Source: Planktothricoides sp. SR001
GTDB lineage: Bacteria; Cyanobacteriota; Cyanobacteriia; Cyanobacteriales; Laspinemataceae
Assembly: GCF_001276715.1 (NCBI RefSeq)
Contig: NZ_LIUQ01000019.1
Coordinates: 24,441-88,440, forward strand
Length of the DNA: 64,000 bases
Direction: 5' to 3'
Notes under the pieces: model-generated
The model's input: the letters and a program-made list of their open reading frames with translations, nothing else
The model's database searches: none
Told to the model about the DNA's origin: nothing
Shown: in pieces, positions 48,101 to 56,840 of the stretch
Layout of the letters: each line of letters begins with the position of its first letter
How positions within the stretch are numbered: position 1 is the stretch's first letter
Translations under genes and position numbers: made by a program

Positions 48101-49031
48101 TTGTTGCCGATTGATTTGATTGATTCGTGGGTTGAATCACCACATCCCCATTGCCTATCCCCAAGGCAGAACCGGATAAAACTACTTGTCCCGCTTCATT
48201 GAATGTCACCTGGTTGGCATCAATAATATTGCCACCCCCGGTTAATAATTCAGGGAGAGAAAGTGGATTAAAAGCCTCGGTTTTTAAATTGGATAAACTC
48301 ACTTCTAAACTCAGTAAATGTCCGGGCTGACTAATCCGCAAAATACTTTCCCCTGGAACCGCAGTAATAATCAGATTCCCTTGGGGTGCAGCGAGAGACC
48401 CGGTACTGAGTATGGTTCCGCCAATCAAAGATAAAGATTGTCCTGATCGCACCGCTAAATCGGCAAAATTAATCAGACTCCCTGGCTGAATATTGTCAAA
48501 AGAAAAATAAATCGGATTCCCGACTAATGTGGTATAATTATTATTGCCGAATACTTGCAATATTCCGGCATCAAAGCCTAAACTGGTGGCAGTGGTGGCG
48601 GTAAAATCACCGAGGACATTTAAGGCAGCATTTTGACCAAATACTATGCCTGCCGGATTGAGCAAAAAGAGGTTAGAATTTCCACCATTAACTTGAATTA
48701 AACCATTAATTAACGATGGATTACCCCCAGAAATTTGTCCGAGAATATTGACAATTTCTGGACGGGATAAAAAGTTGGCAATTTGTCCATCACTCAGTCC
48801 AAATTCTTGGAAATTGTGAAATAAATTTGCCCCATCTCCAGAGGTTTTACCCCCGGTAATGTTAATCTGATTTCCCTCAGTAGTGACAACGGTTCCCGTC
48901 CCGTCTGTTGCTGGGGTAATTGTTTGGGCAAAGACTAGACCCTTATTAACTCCTAGGGTCAGGAAAAGGACTAAGAAGAATAAGGGATAAAAGGGCGATC
49001 GCCCATCAAAATTAGTAATTCTTCTTTTCAT
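45105..49031 (-). CDS. Two-partner-secretion exoprotein with C-terminal CHAT domain
   Basis: 1308 residues. Signal peptide about 1-35 (LFFLVLFLTLGVNKGLVFAQ), then a filamentous-haemagglutinin TPS secretion domain (about 36-270) with the hallmark NGLIQVNGGNSNLFLLNPAG and IVFGQNAALNV. A beta-helix region follows (to about 680), then an acidic Thr/Glu/Pro linker with IEETP repeats (about 735-775), and a C-terminal CHAT protease-like domain (about 985-1308) with catalytic His1135 (HLATHAEF) and Cys1179 (LSACHSALG). It is expected to be exported across both membranes by a TpsB partner, which is not in the window. The CHAT dyad is intact, so it may be an extracellular caspase-like protease (inference). 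Confidence 0.9.
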   Translation of the reverse strand: MKRRITNFDGRSPFYPLFFLVLFLTLGVNKGLVFAQTITPATDGTGTVVTTEGNQINITGGKTSGDGANLFHNFQEFGLSDGQIANFLSRPEIVNILGQISGGNPSLINGLIQVNGGNSNLFLLNPAGIVFGQNAALNVLGDFTATTATSLGFDAGILQVFGNNNYTTLVGNPIYFSFDNIQPGSLINFADLAVRSGQSLSLIGGTILSTGSLAAPQGNLIITAVPGESILRISQPGHLLSLEVSLSNLKTEAFNPLSLPELLTGGGNIIDANQVTFNEAGQVVLSGSALGIGNGDVVIQPTNQSNQSATIISGNATLSAANNLSLFGSEIQTSQDLNLLAKNTLIVRDSQNPFSAIAGGNMNLTGLQKIDIFALNSVNQGATFQAGGDITLISGGNIATDAHFATEGNFFIRTVAGDFGDFISYYDPIISADGNVSFDEYTGVSLKVEATGGIDAGNITITNPDVTLSGLPDPDAEILANSPALILRSGVSSLTNPANIPPDLTVINTAFLSDSEQLNRDISVSQISTPGGPVIINSGGQLIIDRIVTQGGDINLFAQGNMQIMGLLNSSADNGGNVTINGLTNVDIFAIDAQGLASDGTGGNVNINAGNFFQARGSFVDQNNRTASISTAGTVSGGSISIRHPGGSETPFIVGNATTNGTAAALTTGSETISPTFEVPVDDDGIYTQGNITIITTSNPVSEPPEEDIAVPIDSETTEETPTEETTVETPTEETTVETLIEETPIEETPIEETPIEETPIEETPIEETPTQEITSQAEEPEITTVNAIAEPSVSTVPESTNSPTIVESNPAIEQNNSQSVISSDSSTEIANVLTGSESTENSSQTVLNSSSDTTVGEILPDNSIKVGLRNIPLGIKTEIANRIDAGEISEAVPFIDRVFTEEVIAGSQVETSQPQLNSFESIQEELKNISVATQKKFALVYTVIRDEQLDVILVPINGAPIYRPIRDAGRKNMLPVVKDFMEKITSPRYRKNNRYLASAQQLYQWMIEPIEPDLEQLNIDTLVFVMDAQLRSIPLAALHDGEKFLIEKYSLGLIPSVNLTDTSYQSLANAKLLAMGSSTFKEHNLADLPGVPLEVSTITQAWSGDSFLNEAFTWENLHHQISQHNYGIVHLATHAEFVPDAPSDSYIQLWDRKLSLSELREFLLERSSPINLMILSACHSALGNETSELGFAGLAVQAKVKSAIGSIWYVDDRATLGLMSELYRQIRLAFQDSENPGETDKKSKLKAEILREAQIAMLRGDVRIENGHLIALNSDDDILLPPEITVDQETFQHPYYWAGFTLVGSPW
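46726..46815 (-). repeat. 15-bp coding repeat (IEETP), six units
   Basis: GTTTCTTCTATCGGA on the plus strand, five exact and one changed copy, encoding IEETP units in the linker before the CHAT region of the exoprotein; preceded by VETPTEETT units. Length may vary between strains by slippage. Confidence 0.9.
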
Positions 49032-49072
49032 TTCTCTTCTCTTGTGTCCTCTGTGTCTCTGTGGTTAATATC

Positions 49073-49816
49073 TTAAATAAACTGAATTAAGCTAATTTCA
49101 CTTGGCTGAATTCCTAATAAAATGGCTATATATTCCCCGGTTGCTTGATGCTGAATGATTAGATCGTTAGTATAATTTCCCGTTCCTTGGGTAATATTTA
49201 AGGATTCAGAAGTTAAGCCCCCTGCGGTGGCAGAATCCATTAAATCGATAAAATCTTCCTGCACATTAAAATCAGTAATAACATCTGCTGCTTCTAATGT
49301 CAATCCGTCCATGCCTAAACCGATCGCAAATACATCCCCCGTCCTTGCCCTCCCGTGAGGGTATCTGCACCTAAATCCCCCGATAAATAGTCATTATCTT
49401 TATGACCCAATAGCCGATCGCTGCCATCTCCTCCTAACAGGCGATCGCTGCCACTTTCCCCAAACATTAAATCATTGCCTGCACTACCTTCAATATAATC
49501 ATTGCCCTGACCGCCCCAAATTTTATCATCGCCATCCCCTCCTAAAATATAGTCATCATTCTCCCGACCATATAGGCGATCGCTCCCCCCTTGAGCATCA
49601 ATAAAATCATTGCTTTCTCGTCCATGTAGAATATTCATTTCCACAGTTACAAGGAGGCGATCGTTCAAATTAGTTCCGGCCAAATTTGGGCGATCGTCAC
49701 CTTGAAAAACCTCTCCTAAATCATCATTGTCGCTCACATTAGCGGTTAAATTCACCGTTAAATTATTATACTGAGAATCGCTACTGGTGATAGCATGAGT
49801 AATCTGACTATTGTGC
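49073..49816 (-). pseudogene. C-terminal remnant of a Calx-beta/haemolysin-type calcium-binding protein
   Basis: Reading from the IS border (49816): HNSQITHAITSSDSQYNN, LTVNLTANVSDNDD, the end of a Calx-beta-like repeat, then RTX-like nonapeptides (GRENDDYILGGDGDDKIWGG, GNDLMFGESGSDRLLGGDGS) to 49335. An extra or missing base in a G-run (CGGGGGATG near 49338) shifts the frame; the rest continues as DVFAIGLGMDGLTLEAADVI and ITDFNVQEDFIDL, ending at 49073. The N-terminal bulk of the gene is gone, cut at the ISL3-type element. It lies directly upstream of the CHAT exoprotein gene in the same direction. Confidence 0.85.
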
Positions 49817-51315
49817 GGCTCTTTAGGACTTATGGTGATAAGTTTCTCTAATTTAACATGAGTATTTGCATAAAATTAAAAGGTGAAATTCATATACATG
49901 AACGCTTCTAGCTTCTCATGTTGAAAAAAAAGAGTCTTATAAGTCCGCCAAATCCTGAAAAAATCATTAAATTTAGTTGCCAGGCTCAAAGTTAAGCCCT
50001 AAACTGATAAAATTTAGCTGTTTTGTGAAACTCACCCTTTCACCCTAAAAATTTTTGAGCTTAGGTTTATGGAAAATCATCTCAATGTAATACTGGGCTT
50101 ACCTGAAGTGACCGTTAGAGAATTTACCATGCTAGAAGATGGGATTTGCCTAAAGATTAAATTGACCAAGGAACACACTGTCCTTTATGTCAAAGTTATA
50201 CCACCGAAATCAATCAAAATCGTCCCATCCTAGTCCGAGACCTTCCTTGTTTTGATAAGGTCAATTATTTACATGTCCCCCGTCGGCAATTTTATTCTCG
50301 TCATTGTCAAAAGTATTTCACCGAAAAACTGCCTTGGATAGAGGGGAATCGGCGCCATACTTTGCGATATGAAAAAAATATTTTTGAGCGCGTAAAGTCA
50401 TTAAATATATCTAAAGTTTCATTAGTTGATGGGCTATCTTTTGATGAAGTTCAAGGAATATTTAATCACCGGACTTCTAACATAGCCGAGGAGCAGTGGC
50501 TCGAAGTTAGTCGGATAAGTCTTGATGAAATTGCTATGCGTAAAGGGCATAAAAATTATAAAGCGGTGGTCTGCGATTTAGATAAAAATAAGCTTATAAA
50601 AGTCATTGATGGACGAACCCAAGATTGTTTGATATCAAAGCTTTCAGAACTTCCGCTCCAAGTCAGAAAAGCGGTAAAAGAAGTTAGTGTTGATATGTGG
50701 CATGGCTTTCCAAAAGTTATTTAAGAAATTTTCCCCAATGCTCAAATTGTGACAGACCGATTTCATGTGATGAGACCTCTCATTGAAGAATTAAAAAAAA
50801 TCGCTAAATCTTTAGGAGTTAAAAAACATGAAAACCTGTCTCTAATTTTGAGAAACAAAATTGATTTGGATAATGGAGAACTCACGGAACTGGAAAACCT
50901 CTTATCCTCATCTAAATCTAAGCGGTGAAAAGCCGCCTATGAATATAAAGAAGAATTTCGCCAGATTTATGAAACCAGTCAAACCGTTTTGTCAGGCCAA
51001 AAGCGCTTTCAAGAATGGTTACAAAAAGCTCGAAAAATTTATGGCAAAGTTATTCAAACTATAACCGAAGATATGCCAACTATTTGTAATTACTTTATTA
51101 GTCATTCTAACAGTGTAACTATGGAATGGATTAAGAACAAGATAAAGCTGATAAAACGCCAAAGCTATGGATTTAAAAATTTTGAAAACTTTCGGTTACG
51201 TCTTTTATCAGCTTTTTGATGAGACTCCTTATAAATTACAGATTTAGCCACTCAAAAACATTAAAAATTTGATAACTTGATTAGATAAACTTACCACCGT
51301 AAGTCCTAAAGAGCC
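49817..51315 (+). mobile_element. ISL3-family insertion sequence, about 1.5 kb
   Basis: Terminal inverted repeats of 29 bp with two mismatches: GGCTCTTTAGGACTTATGGT on the left; GGCTCTTTAGGACTTACGGT as the complement of the right end. No matching target duplication: the left flank ends TATTGTGC and the right begins AACCATTG. The element joins two unrelated broken genes, so DNA was lost or exchanged beside it. Confidence 0.88.
50069..51219 (+). pseudogene. Decayed ISL3-family transposase
   Basis: N-terminal HLNVILGLPEVTVREFTMLE, a frameshift near 50190 in the zinc-finger part, then NQNRPILVRDLPCFDKVNYL, RRQFYSRHCQKYFTEKLPW, the catalytic region VSRISLDEIAMRKGHKNYKA and VSVDMWHGFPKVI, an in-frame TAA at 50722-50724, EIFPNAQIVTDRFHVMRP after it, another stop near 50926, and the end QSYGFKNFENFRLRLLSAF. 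At least three lesions; not functional. Confidence 0.9.
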
Positions 51316-51721
51316 AACCATTGGCGATGCTTATATGGTGGTCGGAGGTTTATCAATTCCCAACGAGAATCATCTGATCGCGATCGCGGATATGGCCCTG
51401 GATATGCAGCAGGCGATCGCTCAATTTCAAACTCCCCAAGGAGAACCTTTTCAAATTAGAATTTGCATTAATTCTGGGCTGGTGGTTGCCGGGGTAATTG
51501 GGTCGAATAAATTTATTTACGACTTATGGGGCGACACAGTAAATGTGGCTTCTCGGATGGAATATATGGGAATTACTGGTTAAATTCAAGTAACAGAAAG
51601 CATCTATGAACAGCTAAAAGCATTTTATGAGTTTGAACCCAGAGGTTTAACTCCAGTCAAAGGTAAACGTGAAATGATGACTTACTGGCTTAAAGGTAAA
51701 AAAAATTCGCCACGGGTTTAA
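51316..51721 (+). pseudogene. Second class III cyclase catalytic-domain remnant
   Basis: Starts in mid-domain at the IS border with TIGDAYMVVGGLSIPNENH, continues QIRICINSGLVVAGVIGSNK and [18 protein letters not shown], then an in-frame TAA (51581-51583), then IQVTESIYEQLKAFYEF and VKGKREMMTYWLKGKK to 51721. Only the C-terminal half is left. Same domain section as 32357-32792. Confidence 0.88.
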
Positions 51722-51775
51722 GCCGTGGCTACTGACCGCTGACTGCTGGTATTTAAGGTTTATTTAAAGCTTAAA

Positions 51776-52642
51776 TTACAAACCAGGTCGATCCACCATT
51801 AAACGGTCTAATTCTAACTGCATATGATAGCGGACTTTTTCATAACAAATATCGACATAATCCCGGTCTTTGGCCATTTCTGCCCCATAATATTCAAATT
51901 CAATAGGCCGACAAATGCGAGTTTTAATTTGCATCGGTAAGGGGAAATTTGGTAGGGGGCCAATGCCAATAATCCAAGGCAAACCTAAGTAAATGGGAAA
52001 TACTTCTGGGTCAACATCAAATAACCACGGCATCCCCCATTGATGAAGTTGCCGTATTTGTTCGTAGAAGTCCCCTAAGACAATTAAAGTGTCGTGAGCC
52101 CCTTTGGAAATCACCGGGACAATGGGCACTTCCTGCCGCAGGGCTAGTTTAATAAAGCCTTTGCGTCCGGCTAAGTGAATGCGATCGCGATTATGATGGG
52201 GCCGAAACACATCTTGCGCCCCACCGGGATAAACAAACACACTTGCCCCTTTCTCGAAAGCCGCGATCGCCATTTTCGGATGAGCAATTACAGCCCCCAT
52301 TTGGGCCGCCAATGTCGTCAACCGAGAATCGACTTTCCAAGCATTCCGGTGCATCAAACCATACACCAGACGCTTCGTCCCAAACCGCCGAAACCAGTCA
52401 TACATCACCATCGAGGTATCTGGGGAAGCCAGTCCGCCATTATGGGAACCCACAAATAAACATTGACCCGTCCTGGGAATATGATGCCAACCATCGCTTT
52501 CCACCCGAAAATAGTAGCGATAAAACCATTCCCAAATCGGCATCCAATCTAAAATCACCCGCTCATCGCGCAGGTCTAAAGTCCAACCGGGCTGGTTTTT
52601 TGCAGGCTGGTTTTTTGCAGTTTTGCTCTCAGTCATAGTCAA
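51776..52642 (-). CDS. Lysophospholipid acyltransferase family protein
   Basis: 288 residues, membrane-associated. Acyltransferase motif region FVGSHNGGLASPDTSMVMYD (catalytic His near residue 68), FEKGASVFVYPGGAQDVFRP (glycerol-phosphate binding and the YPGG-type block), GRKGFIKLALRQEVPIVPVI. Resembles the glycerol acyltransferase/diacylglycerol acyltransferase-like group. The acceptor lipid is unknown. N-terminal AKNQPAKNQPG is a small repeat. Upstream is AT-rich DNA with a 12-bp array. Confidence 0.85.
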   Translation of the reverse strand: MTMTESKTAKNQPAKNQPGWTLDLRDERVILDWMPIWEWFYRYYFRVESDGWHHIPRTGQCLFVGSHNGGLASPDTSMVMYDWFRRFGTKRLVYGLMHRNAWKVDSRLTTLAAQMGAVIAHPKMAIAAFEKGASVFVYPGGAQDVFRPHHNRDRIHLAGRKGFIKLALRQEVPIVPVISKGAHDTLIVLGDFYEQIRQLHQWGMPWLFDVDPEVFPIYLGLPWIIGIGPLPNFPLPMQIKTRICRPIEFEYYGAEMAKDRDYVDICYEKVRYHMQLELDRLMVDRPGL

Positions 52643-52968
52643 TTAAATTTGTCAAAGGGTGAAAGACAATGAGGTTTTTTTATATCCTATCTCATGGATC
52701 AATTATTGGGCGATCGCGAGCGATCGTCGCTGATTTTTCAGGCAATTCTCGTCATCCCTGACTGATGTTATACCAATTTTCGTAAATTCCGCAACAAATT
52801 CCGCAACAAATTCCGCAACAAATTCCGCAATAAATTCCGCAATAAATCCAAATTTCTGCTTTTTAATGCGGTTTAGGTGGTGGATTAGTAGTAATTATTT
52901 TTTTTGGTTAATCTTATTGATTATTTCGATAAATTTGATAAATTTAATGGGTGAAAAGCAGCATTAAT
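52643..52968. other. Intergenic region with 12-bp array
   Basis: AAATTCCGCAAC three times and AAATTCCGCAAT twice in tandem (52784-52843), five 12-bp units. Otherwise AT-rich with no gene seen. Confidence 0.85.
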
Positions 52969-54234
52969 TTATGCGACATTTTTTATCACTCTTTTTCTTT
53001 TAGCAATTACATCATAGGGGACATCCCAATAAGCTGAAGCCTGCCCCATATTATAGGTCAAATATTGACTATCAATTTCTGGCAATTCGCGAATTTCTAG
53101 GGTATTTACATCAATATTGAGACATTCAATAATTTCATCGCCCAAACATTTAGATAGCATCGGGATTACCGCATTGCCAATTTCTCTAAAGCCATGCCAA
53201 ATCGTGCGATGAAATTGAAACCAATCGGGAAATGTATGCAGTCTCGCAGCTTCTCGAATTGTAATACATCTCGGTTCGCGATAATGAATCGGTCTAGGGG
53301 CAGTATGCGCCCCTCGATCGCTGCTTGTACCTGCCCGGAGGGTATTACAAAGTCCTGAAGGTGAAAGCTTAAAAAATCTACTGGTTTTTTCTACAGTTCC
53401 CGGTTCAGTTAATAAAAATCTGCTGATAGAGTTGGCGGTATGATTAGAGCCAATATGCCCCCATACTTGGCCATCGGTTTTCCGTTTATGACAAAGATGA
53501 TAAGCTGCCGATGGATGCAAAGCAAAGCTTTTTCTAAAGCCAGAATAATCTAGTTTTCTGGCATCAATGCCTCTATCTTGATTCACAAAAGCCGGTATAT
53601 TAGCTAAATCGGCAATAGCATCCCCGACCGTATTAACCGGATTAATATTTGCCTCGGTTTCCTGATGGGTTTCTAGAGGATAATGGGCTGGCTTTACATC
53701 TTTACGACTGCCAATCAGAATTAAGCGTTTTCTTTTTTGGGGAGCGCCAAACCGGGAGGCATCCAAAATTTTAATTGGTTGAGCAATGACGTAACCAATT
53801 CGCTTAAATTCGCTGATTAATTCATCCAAAAATTGCCGATGTTCACCAGAGGCGATACCGGGGACATTCTCGAAAATAAAATATTTGGGTTTGATGTCTT
53901 TGATAATTCTGACATATTGAAATACCAGCGAATTTCTGGGGTCATCTAACTGCCGTTTGCCAATATGAGAAAACCCTTGGCACGGTGGCCCACCGGCAAT
54001 TAAGTCCACTTCACCGCTAAACCCTTGCTGTTTGATTTGAGCCATTAACTTTTGGGTTTTTAAGTGATTAATATCTTGGCAAATACTGACACTATAGGGA
54101 AAGTTAACATGATGAACTAGAGTATGAATTGGATCCAGTTCTACGGCGGCAGCAATATCAAATCCAGCCGCCTCAAGTCCCAGAGACATTCCCCCACAGC
54201 CTGAGAATAAATCGATCGCGATCGGTCTTTGCAT
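52969..54234 (-). CDS. DNA (cytosine-5) methyltransferase
   Basis: 421 residues, C5-methyltransferase with the ordered motifs: I DLFSGCGGMSLGLEAAGF (8-25), IV GGPPCQGFSH with catalytic Cys85, VI FENVPG (121-126), VIII APQKRKRLILIG, IX-X region IREAARLHTFPDWFQF and EIGNAVIPMLSK. The target-recognition part (about 185-340) decides the site, which cannot be read here. No obvious cognate endonuclease gene is beside it; the downstream DNA has scraps of other methylase genes. A 65-bp near-copy of its 5' end lies at 56776-56840. Confidence 0.93.
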   Translation of the reverse strand: MQRPIAIDLFSGCGGMSLGLEAAGFDIAAAVELDPIHTLVHHVNFPYSVSICQDINHLKTQKLMAQIKQQGFSGEVDLIAGGPPCQGFSHIGKRQLDDPRNSLVFQYVRIIKDIKPKYFIFENVPGIASGEHRQFLDELISEFKRIGYVIAQPIKILDASRFGAPQKRKRLILIGSRKDVKPAHYPLETHQETEANINPVNTVGDAIADLANIPAFVNQDRGIDARKLDYSGFRKSFALHPSAAYHLCHKRKTDGQVWGHIGSNHTANSISRFLLTEPGTVEKTSRFFKLSPSGLCNTLRAGTSSDRGAHTAPRPIHYREPRCITIREAARLHTFPDWFQFHRTIWHGFREIGNAVIPMLSKCLGDEIIECLNIDVNTLEIRELPEIDSQYLTYNMGQASAYWDVPYDVIAKRKRVIKNVA

Positions 54235-54350
54235 TTGTCATCCTTTAATTTAATCAATACTTTTGATATTATCACAAAATTTTGCCGGAAAATATATTAA
54301 TTTTCACATAAAAAATATAATTTTGTAAATATGCCAATAAGTATGCAATC

Positions 54351-54516
54351 CACCCCTATACACGCGCCATTGAATCATCAGTGCCTCATCAGAAATATGA
54401 TTAAGTGCCTGCCACACTTCTTTCAGCAATTCTGGTTTATCTACAAGCACTTTGGCAAGATCAAGTTTAGGATACAACATGAAATAAACACTGGTAGTCG
54501 TTGCCTTTAAAACCAT
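54351..54516 (-). pseudogene. Methylase C-terminal fragment, copy 1
   Basis: Reads DLAKVLVDKPELLKEVWQAL, NHISDEALMIQWRVYRGG. The ending pattern ISDEAL...RVYxGGL is like the C-terminus of type II adenine methyltransferases. Fragment only; no start context of its own. Confidence 0.5.
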
Positions 54517-54534
54517 TAATGTTCTCTGTTTCTA

Positions 54535-54762
54535 GTCGATCGAGATTGGGCAAGTAAAAATGGTCGTTTTCGCTGATAAACTCCGAGAAGTTATTGGCGA
54601 TCTTTCATCCTAACTAATAGGGAAAAAAATCGCGATCGCTTGTAATTTATATCAAAATAATGTGTATTGTTCGTCATTGTTCGTCACAGAAATTGTTTTA
54701 CAGATGCTACACTGTAAGCAATTAACTATTTCACCCCTAATTCTTATGATGGAGATTTCCCT
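54535..54762. other. Intergenic region, no gene seen
   Basis: Short AT-rich stretch before the broken toxin-antitoxin locus; contains HIP1-like GCGATCGC at about 54632 and no gene. Confidence 0.4.
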
Positions 54763-55006
54763 ATGCCCCAAGCCCTGAAAGCGATTTACCATAGTGGTAC
54801 GTTTACCCTTCAAACAGCCTGTGATTTGCCTCTACGGTGTTGAGGTTGAGCTTTTTGTCAAAGCACCTCAAGTCATTCCCCCCAAGATTACTGATATTGC
54901 AACTAGGCAGAAATTTTTAACCTTACTTGTTGAGCGAATGCAACAAAACCCCATTCCCTCTAACGCTCCGCAGTTTACAAGAGATATGCTATATGAACGC
55001 CGTTGA
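54763..55006 (+). pseudogene. Broken AF2212-type antitoxin gene
   Basis: ATG 54763 gives MPQALKAIYHSGTFTLQTAC then DLPLRC and a stop; one base extra near 54828 moves the frame, and the other frame continues GVEVELFVKAPQVIPPKITD to YERR (stop at 55006). The pattern matches DUF104/AF2212-like antitoxins. Its end overlaps the start of a PIN toxin gene (ATG 54993), the usual layout of such pairs. Confidence 0.75.
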
Positions 55007-55139
55007 CACAAATGTTTTAATTTACGTCAATGATTCGCGTGATCCACCCCCCATACACGCGCCCTTTACTCATCAGTGCCTCATCAGAAATATGATTAAG
55101 TCCCTGCCACACATCTTTAAGCAATTCTGGCGGATCTAA
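54993..55139 (+). pseudogene. Truncated VapC-type PIN toxin
   Basis: MNAVDTNVLIYVNDSRDP is the start of a PIN-domain ribonuclease with its first acidic residue, then the frame runs into unrelated fragment DNA (the reverse of the methylase scrap) and stops at 55139. Only about 18 residues are genuine. Confidence 0.75.
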
Positions 55140-55200
55140 AAGCACTTTGGCAAGAACCCGATCGCAATTTTTCGAGTTCCCAGTTTTGCCAAAAAAAATC
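55041..55200 (-). pseudogene. Methylase C-terminal fragment, copy 2
   Basis: Reads DRVLAKVLLDPPELLKDVWQ, GLNHISDEALMSKGRVYGG, closely matching copy 1 at 54351-54516, on the minus strand. It is spliced directly onto the truncated PIN gene. Confidence 0.55.
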
Positions 55201-55275
55201 AGCACCCGATTTTTAGGAAAAACCGGATGCCTGTTATCTCTGCATGGATTCAAATTAATCTAAGTCTTGGGGGAA

Positions 55276-55785
55276 TTATTCTGCTGCCATCATGGAGCTT
55301 TTGCCGGATTTTTTGTAACGATTAGTAATCATTTTTTCTGGATCAATCCCTTCAAAAGTTGGCGGAATCCAGGCACGCACTAAGAGCAATCCGGCTAAAA
55401 CTATTAAAAATGATCCTGTAGCCAGAATTTGCACCCAAGGGGTTTCTAACACTCCTCGCACAATCACTTCTCGCAAAACCGAAACAATAGAAACTTCCAC
55501 CGCAACGCCAATTGAAACCCGCTGTTCTTGTAAGTAAATAATCAGCAGGCGGAATAATTCAACTAAGATTAATAAAAACAGAATATCAGCCGTTACCTCT
55601 TGAAATTCGATGGGAGGCAAGAGGGAGAAAAACATTTCTCGCAACTCCAACACCATGAAACAGAATAAGCCAAGACACAAAGAAATAACGATCAAGTCTT
55701 GGATGGTTTCTAAAAATCGCACAATCTTGGTGCGATTTAACCAGGCGTAAGATTTGGAGGCTGGATTATCTAGGAAATTTTGCAT
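55276..55785 (-). CDS. PsiE-family membrane protein
   Basis: 169 residues with four membrane helices (about 28-50, 62-88, 97-115, 120-142): LIVISLCLGLFCFMVLELRE, ADILFLLILVELFRLLIIYL, SVLREVIVRGVLETPW, ILATGSFLIVLAGLLLVRAW. This is the phosphate-starvation-inducible PsiE family; the function is unknown. The start at 55785 has an ATG. Both sides are decayed DNA. Confidence 0.8.
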   Translation of the reverse strand: MQNFLDNPASKSYAWLNRTKIVRFLETIQDLIVISLCLGLFCFMVLELREMFFSLLPPIEFQEVTADILFLLILVELFRLLIIYLQEQRVSIGVAVEVSIVSVLREVIVRGVLETPWVQILATGSFLIVLAGLLLVRAWIPPTFEGIDPEKMITNRYKKSGKSSMMAAE

Positions 55786-56394
55786 GGATGTAACCTTGAG
55801 AATGTGATAATTTGAGCATAATTCAAAGGGTGGTTATTTTTTACCTGTTGAATGTTTAATTTAGTTATGGGTTTGATTATTAAAATTACGCCTGACCGTG
55901 AAACAAGGTTTTCCAGGGGTTTAGACCTGCCTCTCATTTTCACATCCCCAATCAAGCAGAGGGGCAAGGAGGCAAGGGAGATGGGGAGATTCTGGAAATA
56001 GGACTCGCTTGTTGCCAGAAAAAACACGCTTCGATGCCCCCGAACTTGATATGACTGGCAATATTCCGTAAATAATTAGCAATAGCTTTTTTCCGATTTG
56101 CCCGTTCTGACAAATCAGGTGGCGCATCTTCTATAGCAATCCTATTTCAATCGTAATATTTTTGTAGGGGAAACCGGGGGGACTGCCCCTACAATTACCA
56201 CAACCCCTGCACGGATTGCTATAGCAAATGTTCGGGATGTCCCCCCAACCTTTTCTTTATCCAATTCTATACTTAGTATGACAAACTCTGAGCAATGTGT
56301 ATTTAGAGAAAATTTTAACCTATTTTCGCTATTTTCATTATAAAATAGCTGCAACCAAATGGTTTTTTGGTTTCAACCAGCTTATGCAGTATAA

Positions 56395-56480
56395 CCCCAT
56401 AGAGGCGATCCTCACTTATTAGTGTTTTAGCAGAAATTTGATTAAGTTTCTGCCACACTTATTTACGCAAATATAACTAC
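56395..56480 (-). pseudogene. Methylase C-terminal fragment, copy 3
   Basis: Diverged from copies 1 and 2 (CATAGAGGCGATCCTCACTTAT... GATTAAGTTTCTGCCACACTT on the plus strand). Too changed to translate cleanly. Confidence 0.4.
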
Positions 56481-56775
56481 TTTGCAGCGGTTTTCAGATT
56501 ACTGAACCACGCTAGGGCGAAGCCCAAGCGGTATTTAATTTAATATTTTCAGTAGTAGGGGCGCGATCTTTCCGGCAGTCCATTTAATATTTTAAGCATC
56601 TTCTGGGGCGAATGGCCATTCGCCCCTACACTAGCGGAAAGATCACGCCCCTACACTGCCGGAAAGATCGCGCCCCTACAGGTATTTGTGGTTTACTCGC
56701 GGAGAAAATTGCTGTAAAAGCAATTTTTCAAGAGGTTGATGAAGATATTGTGTCCTTCTGCTGCGATCGCGTCTG

Positions 56776-56840
56776 TCCCCCACAGCCTGAGCATAAATCG
56801 ATCGCGATCGGTCTTTGCATTTGTCACTCTTTAATTTAAT
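56776..56840 (-). pseudogene. Fragment of the 5' end of a second dcm gene
   Basis: Matches 54190-54254 at all but a few positions and encodes MQRPIAIDLCSGCGG before diverging. The 17-bp GTAAATATGCCAATAAG follows both at a similar distance (54326 and 56919), so upstream DNA was duplicated too. Confidence 0.75.
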
